From: an uncultured Eubacteriales bacterium
GTDB taxonomy: Bacteria > Bacillota_A > Clostridia > Christensenellales > Aristaeellaceae
Direction: 5' to 3'
Assembly: GCA_944333375.1 (NCBI GenBank)
Contig: CALVKX010000079.1
Location: 1-8,424, forward strand
Length of the DNA: 8,424 bases
Shown here piece after piece: positions 5,954-8,424 of this stretch. Made by a program: the position numbers and the translations under genes. Position 1 is the first letter of the stretch. Each line of letters begins with the position of its first letter. The notes beneath the pieces were generated by a model, which was not told the DNA's origin, did no database searches, and was given only the letters and a program-made list of their open reading frames with translations.

Positions 5954-6490
5954 TCATCGCGGGGCCAGCGTCAGCCTGTAATAGCGGCGCATGCGCCCGT
6001 CGTAGGCGGGCCGGGTGCAGACCAGCGCGTAGCCCGCCTTTTCAAAGTTGTGCCAGGAGGCGTTGTTGCCGGGGTCCACGGTGGCGTAGATGGCCCGTCC
6101 GCCCATGGCGCGCGCCATTTCCTCAAACAGGCGCAGAAACCGCGTGTGCATGCCGCGCCCCTGATAGCGGGGCAATACCAGCACGTCGTGAAAATCGTAG
6201 GTGTTTTCCTCTTTTTCACCCAGCTTGCGGGCATAGCCGCGCTCCCCGCGCGTGCGCCACGAGGCCATGGCCGCGTAGCCCGCCATCACGTCGCCGTCGA
6301 AATAGCCGAACGCCTCGCGGTTTCGCAGCCATTCGTCGAACTCCCATTCCTCCGAAGGGAAAAACCACGCGGGGTCGGCCAGGGCAGCGAGCACCTCGGC
6401 CTGCATGCGCATCATCTGTTCCTTGTCGTCTTCGTGGAGCTGGCGCAGGGAAAAGCCCTTGAGCAAAAGGGGATGGCGGGAGGAAGTCAT
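5954..6490 (-). CDS. GNAT family N-acetyltransferase
   Basis: A 178-residue cytoplasmic protein of typical GNAT length, transferring an acetyl group from acetyl-CoA to an unidentified amine. Seen in the sequence: the strand leading to motif A, then VLPRYQGRGMH (residues 104-114), the R/Q-x-x-G-x-G/A acetyl-CoA pyrophosphate loop, followed by an amphipathic helix; then IYATVDPGNNASWHNFEKAGY (134-154), motif B, where the N-x-x-S/A-x-x-x-F/Y-x-K-x-G-F/Y signature is clear. The N-terminal part (LRQLHEDDKEQMMRMQ) is the variable substrate region. An open frame extends 17 codons further upstream, but AAGGAGG at 6500-6506 lies nine bases before ATG 6490, and the proposed promoter (6531-6561) would leave no room for the longer form. 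It is the first gene of a two-gene unit with the QueG-like protein. The substrate cannot be read from sequence. Confidence 0.88.
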   Translation of the reverse strand: MTSSRHPLLLKGFSLRQLHEDDKEQMMRMQAEVLAALADPAWFFPSEEWEFDEWLRNREAFGYFDGDVMAGYAAMASWRTRGERGYARKLGEKEENTYDFHDVLVLPRYQGRGMHTRFLRLFEEMARAMGGRAIYATVDPGNNASWHNFEKAGYALVCTRPAYDGRMRRYYRLTLAPR

Positions 6491-6530
6491 GGCGCGAAGC
6501 CTCCTTGGTTTCGGCGGCGGCCGTTTGCCC

Positions 6531-6561
6531 CATTGTAGCACAAAAAACAGACGCGGCGCAA
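6531..6561 (-). promoter_or_regulatory. Promoter of the acetyltransferase/QueG-like unit
   Basis: On the - strand: TTGCGC (6556-6561), an 18-base spacer, then TACAAT (6532-6537) inside GTGCTACAATG. It overlaps the terminator of the preceding gene: the -35 falls at the loop and stem of that hairpin and the U-tract directly adjoins the extended -10. Confidence 0.6.
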
Positions 6562-6574
6562 ATCCGGCCGCGTC
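6541..6574 (-). terminator. Rho-independent terminator of the secreted-protein gene
   Basis: On the - strand GACGCGGC (6574-6567) pairs with GCCGCGTC (6557-6550) around a nine-base loop, followed by TG and six T (6547-6542). It starts nine bases after the stop codon at 6584. Stem, loop size and T-run all fit an intrinsic terminator. Confidence 0.85.
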
Positions 6575-6583
6575 CGTGTGGCG

Positions 6584-7438
6584 TTACTGACGGATCACCA
6601 GCACCTCCAGCGCCGTCACCTGGGGCGGAAGGCTGCGGGTCATGACCCCGTTGTAGTAGACGGTGACAGTGTCCCCGTCGCCCCACTCCACCGTGGGCAG
6701 GGCGGGCGCTTCCTCCTCCCCGTCAAGGAAAAGGGGTTCGTCCTCCGTAGCCGCAGGCGCCTCGGCAGGCTCGTCCTGCGCGGGCTCCTCCGCGGCGGGC
6801 GCCTCCTCCACGGAGGCGGAGAGCACGCCGGCAAAGGTCTGCTCGGAGAGCAGCACGCGGTATTCGTTCCCGTCGGCGTCCGTCAGGGTAAAGCCCGCGC
6901 TGTCCCTGTCGCTGACGGTGCCGGTGAGCTCGGGCACCACGATGTGGCTGGCCGTGACCTGGCCGGGATAGCTCAGGGCCATCACGCCGTTGTAGTAAAC
7001 GGTGATGGGCATGCCCTGATACAGATGCGGCATGGACCCATCCACCCGCACGATCACATCCCCGAAGATCGGGTCGCCCGTGAGCAGCACGCCCACAGCC
7101 AGAGACAGATCCGCCGTGCCGGTCAGCCGGTAGCAGCCCACGCGGTCGGCGTGCGCCTGCGGGGGAAGGCTGCGGGTGAGGCGGCCGTCGTATTCGACAA
7201 AGACGTACTGGCCCACCTCAATTTCTTCTTCGGCCAAAATGCCGTCCATCACCGTGGTTTCGTCCACATTGAGCAGGACGTTTCCCAGCTCGATATCCTC
7301 CATCACAAAGCCCTCGTCCACGATTTCCGTCACAAGGCCTTCCAGCAGGGTATCGGGTTCGGCTTCCTGTGCAAAAGCGCCGAGGGGCAGGGCCATGAGC
7401 AGCGCGAGCGCCAGGGCGAAAAAGCGGTTGATCTTCAT
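6584..7438 (-). CDS. Secreted protein of three related units with an acidic linker
   Basis: I do not recognise this 284-residue protein. It has a clear signal peptide: MKIN, a hydrophobic run, and a likely cut after AFA (residue 23), so it is exported. The mature part repeats one pattern three times (about 32-104, 105-170, 171-282): a short beta-rich stretch (LEGLVTEIVDEGF, LTGTADLSLAVG, LTGTVSDRDSAGF) and then a motif best seen as GDTVTVYYNGVMTRSLPPQVTA (255-276), with versions at 142-163 (ITVYYNGVMALSYPGQ) and 76-97 (VFVEYDGRLTRSLPPQ). The third unit is interrupted by a Glu/Ala/Pro-rich linker (about 209-249). This suggests small beta-barrel domains at the cell surface. There is no anchor, sortase signal or lipobox; it is released or held non-covalently. 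Start ATG 7436-7438 has AAAGGAGG eight bases upstream. It seems to be a single gene, ended by the terminator at 6541-6574; I found no clear promoter. Confidence 0.75.
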   Translation of the reverse strand: MKINRFFALALALLMALPLGAFAQEAEPDTLLEGLVTEIVDEGFVMEDIELGNVLLNVDETTVMDGILAEEEIEVGQYVFVEYDGRLTRSLPPQAHADRVGCYRLTGTADLSLAVGVLLTGDPIFGDVIVRVDGSMPHLYQGMPITVYYNGVMALSYPGQVTASHIVVPELTGTVSDRDSAGFTLTDADGNEYRVLLSEQTFAGVLSASVEEAPAAEEPAQDEPAEAPAATEDEPLFLDGEEEAPALPTVEWGDGDTVTVYYNGVMTRSLPPQVTALEVLVIRQ

Positions 7439-7492
7439 CGTTACATCCTCCTTTGGGCAGCTCCCGGCGCCGTGCCGGTGCCTTCAGAGGAA

Positions 7493-7525
7493 GAAACGAA
7501 CCCGGCGGGCAAAAGGTTCCGTTTC
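7493..7525 (-). terminator. Possible weak terminator after the polC unit
   Basis: On the - strand GAAACGGAACC (7525-7515) pairs with GGTTCGTTTC (7502-7493) with one bulged base and a 12-base loop, followed by TTCCTCT. It lies 25 bases after the stop of the gene at 7550-8077. The loop is large and the T-run poor, so readthrough into the secreted-protein gene is likely. Confidence 0.35.
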
Positions 7526-7549
7526 AGAGAAAAATCTTTCGTGTCCGTT

Positions 7550-8077
7550 TCACAGCCCGAAGGCCTCATAGTCCTCCCGGGAAAAGCGATGATAGCTGGC
7601 AAAGCCGTCATGGGCGTCGATGCAGTAGCAAAAGTCGTCCGGCACGCCGTCCTCGAAGTACACCAGCCAATCGAATTCCCCGTTGTCGACCGCCTCCACA
7701 TGGACGTGCCGCGAATGGCGGCGGAAGGCCGCCACCAGCGCCTCGGCCGTGACCCCCGGGGCCTGGGCGGTCTGAATCAAATCGCGCAGGAAGTCCGCCG
7801 CCGGCGCCCGCGACAGGATGCGGACGACGCCCTCGGCAGGAATGGTCAGGCAAAAGCCATCCTCATGCGCTTGGACATGAACCGCGCCAAACACCTCCGC
7901 GCGCGCCGCAAAAAAGGTCTCCAGCGCCTTGGGGAGCGCCGCGGGCGAAACCTCCAGCATGCGGCACAGGGAGCTTGACGGGTAATTGAGCGACAGGGGC
8001 GAAGCCGTCAGCCCCATCTTGAGGGCCATCTCCACCACCACGCCGCAGAGGTTTTTTTCCAGTCTGCTTTCATTCAT
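7550..8077 (-). CDS. Conserved hypothetical protein, DUF3877-like
   Basis: A soluble 175-residue protein with no signal peptide or membrane segment. It has an N-terminal helical part (RLEKNLCGVVVEMALKMG) followed by LNYPSSSLCRML (30-41) and a C-terminal half that ends in DFCYCIDAHDGFASYHRFSREDYEAFG. The N-terminal pattern and the tyrosine-proline-serine element remind me of the DUF3877 family of Clostridia, from memory only. The function is unknown. The open frame extends ten codons upstream, but AGGAGAG lies nine bases before ATG 8077, and the longer form would overlap the polC stop. It starts 26 bases after polC on the same strand, so it is probably co-transcribed with the replicative polymerase. 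Confidence 0.78.
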   Translation of the reverse strand: MNESRLEKNLCGVVVEMALKMGLTASPLSLNYPSSSLCRMLEVSPAALPKALETFFAARAEVFGAVHVQAHEDGFCLTIPAEGVVRILSRAPAADFLRDLIQTAQAPGVTAEALVAAFRRHSRHVHVEAVDNGEFDWLVYFEDGVPDDFCYCIDAHDGFASYHRFSREDYEAFGL

Positions 8078-8103
8078 AATCGTCTCTCTCCTGTAAAACA
8101 GCC

Positions 8104-8424
8104 TCATCCCAGCAGCGAAAACAGATCCACTTGGCTGGTTTCCGGCAAGCCTTCCAGCGCGCCCTGGCCGCGCAGCATTTCCACGATGCTCTGGCCGATG
8201 TGCGCACGGTTTTGCAGATCCTCGATGCTGATGTAGGGGCGGGCGGGGTCGCGCGAGGCGATGATGCCCTCCACCGCCGACTCGCCAAAGCCGTTGATGG
8301 CCGTGAAGGGGCAGCGCAGATCGCCGTCCTCGATCAAAAAGCGCGTGGCGTCGCTCTTGTACAGGTCCACCGGGAGCATGCGGATGCCGCGCATCTGCAT
8401 CTCCAGCAGCATGTGGTAGGCGTT
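8104..8424 (-). CDS. polC: DNA polymerase III alpha subunit, PolC type, C-terminal end
   Basis: The last 106 residues of PolC, the replicative polymerase of low-GC Gram-positive lineages; the rest lies beyond the window. The segment AYHMLLEMQMRGIRMLPVDL, then YKSDATRFLIEDG, FTAINGFGESAVEGIIASR and YISIEDLQNRAHIGQSIVEML matches the end of Bacillus subtilis PolC (helix-hairpin-helix region, then the conserved short tail ending in a VDLFSLL beta-clamp-binding-like motif, compare QLSLF). Gly-x-Gly of the helix-hairpin-helix is visible as GFGESA. The frame is intact up to the window edge and stops at TGA 8104-8106. DnaE1/DnaE3 can be excluded because their C-termini differ. Confidence 0.93.
   Translation of the reverse strand, partial: NAYHMLLEMQMRGIRMLPVDLYKSDATRFLIEDGDLRCPFTAINGFGESAVEGIIASRDPARPYISIEDLQNRAHIGQSIVEMLRGQGALEGLPETSQVDLFSLLG

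Noticed and set aside
5029..6462. Long + strand open frame of 477 codons
   Set aside because: It overlaps the end of sipL, its terminator, and lies antisense to both the QueG-like and acetyltransferase genes; an artefact of high GC content.
7193..7201. Perfect TTTGTCGAA on the - strand (0A-box consensus)
   Set aside because: It encodes part of FVEY inside the secreted-protein gene, far from any promoter, and is best explained by codons.
6578..7978. Long + strand open frame of 466 codons
   Set aside because: Antisense to the secreted protein and the polC-linked gene, both of which have good ribosome sites; composition is of an antisense frame.

Overview
The window looks like a chromosomal piece of an endospore-forming, high-GC member of the Clostridia (Bacillota). 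Three genes support this: spo0A, a sipL-type spore morphogenesis gene (SPOCS repeats plus LysM), and the 3' end of a PolC-type DNA polymerase. The GC content looks well above 60% by eye (not counted). Long open frames antisense to the real genes are a side effect of that composition. I cannot name a genus.

Layout, left to right. At 1-74 lies the tail of an unidentified + strand gene. At 77-306 is a 230-bp block of six hairpins, bounded by two identical 28-bp palindromes in an inverted-repeat arrangement; it separates that gene from spo0A (323-1090, - strand). Upstream of spo0A is a promoter region with a TGTCGAA (0A-box) match, then a - strand gene for a fused membrane-transporter-like and PlsC-type acyltransferase protein (1219-3336). 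A divergent intergenic region (3337-3509) carries a sigma-A-like promoter to the left and a sigma-E-like promoter to the right. The latter faces sipL (3510-5081, + strand), which ends in a strong intrinsic terminator. The rest is on the - strand: a two-gene unit of a GNAT acetyltransferase (5954-6490) followed by a QueG-like [4Fe-4S] protein (5128-5937); a secreted protein built of three related units (6584-7438); a small conserved protein (7550-8077); and the C-terminal end of polC (8104-8424, cut by the window edge).

How the genes work together. Spo0A is the master switch for sporulation. SipL acts later in the mother cell, anchoring coat or SpoIVA assembly on the forespore. The acyltransferase fusion sits between them and shares the divergent control region with sipL, so a role in membrane lipid remodelling is conceivable but is only inference. 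polC and the small gene after it probably form one transcript. The acetyltransferase/QueG-like pair has its own promoter, packed against the terminator of the secreted-protein gene.

I see no CRISPR array, phage, transposase, toxin-antitoxin pair, tRNA or rRNA. The least ordinary items are the hairpin element at 77-306, the transporter-acyltransferase fusion with an altered catalytic box, and the 11-base GTGYTAYAATG promoter core shared by three promoters.
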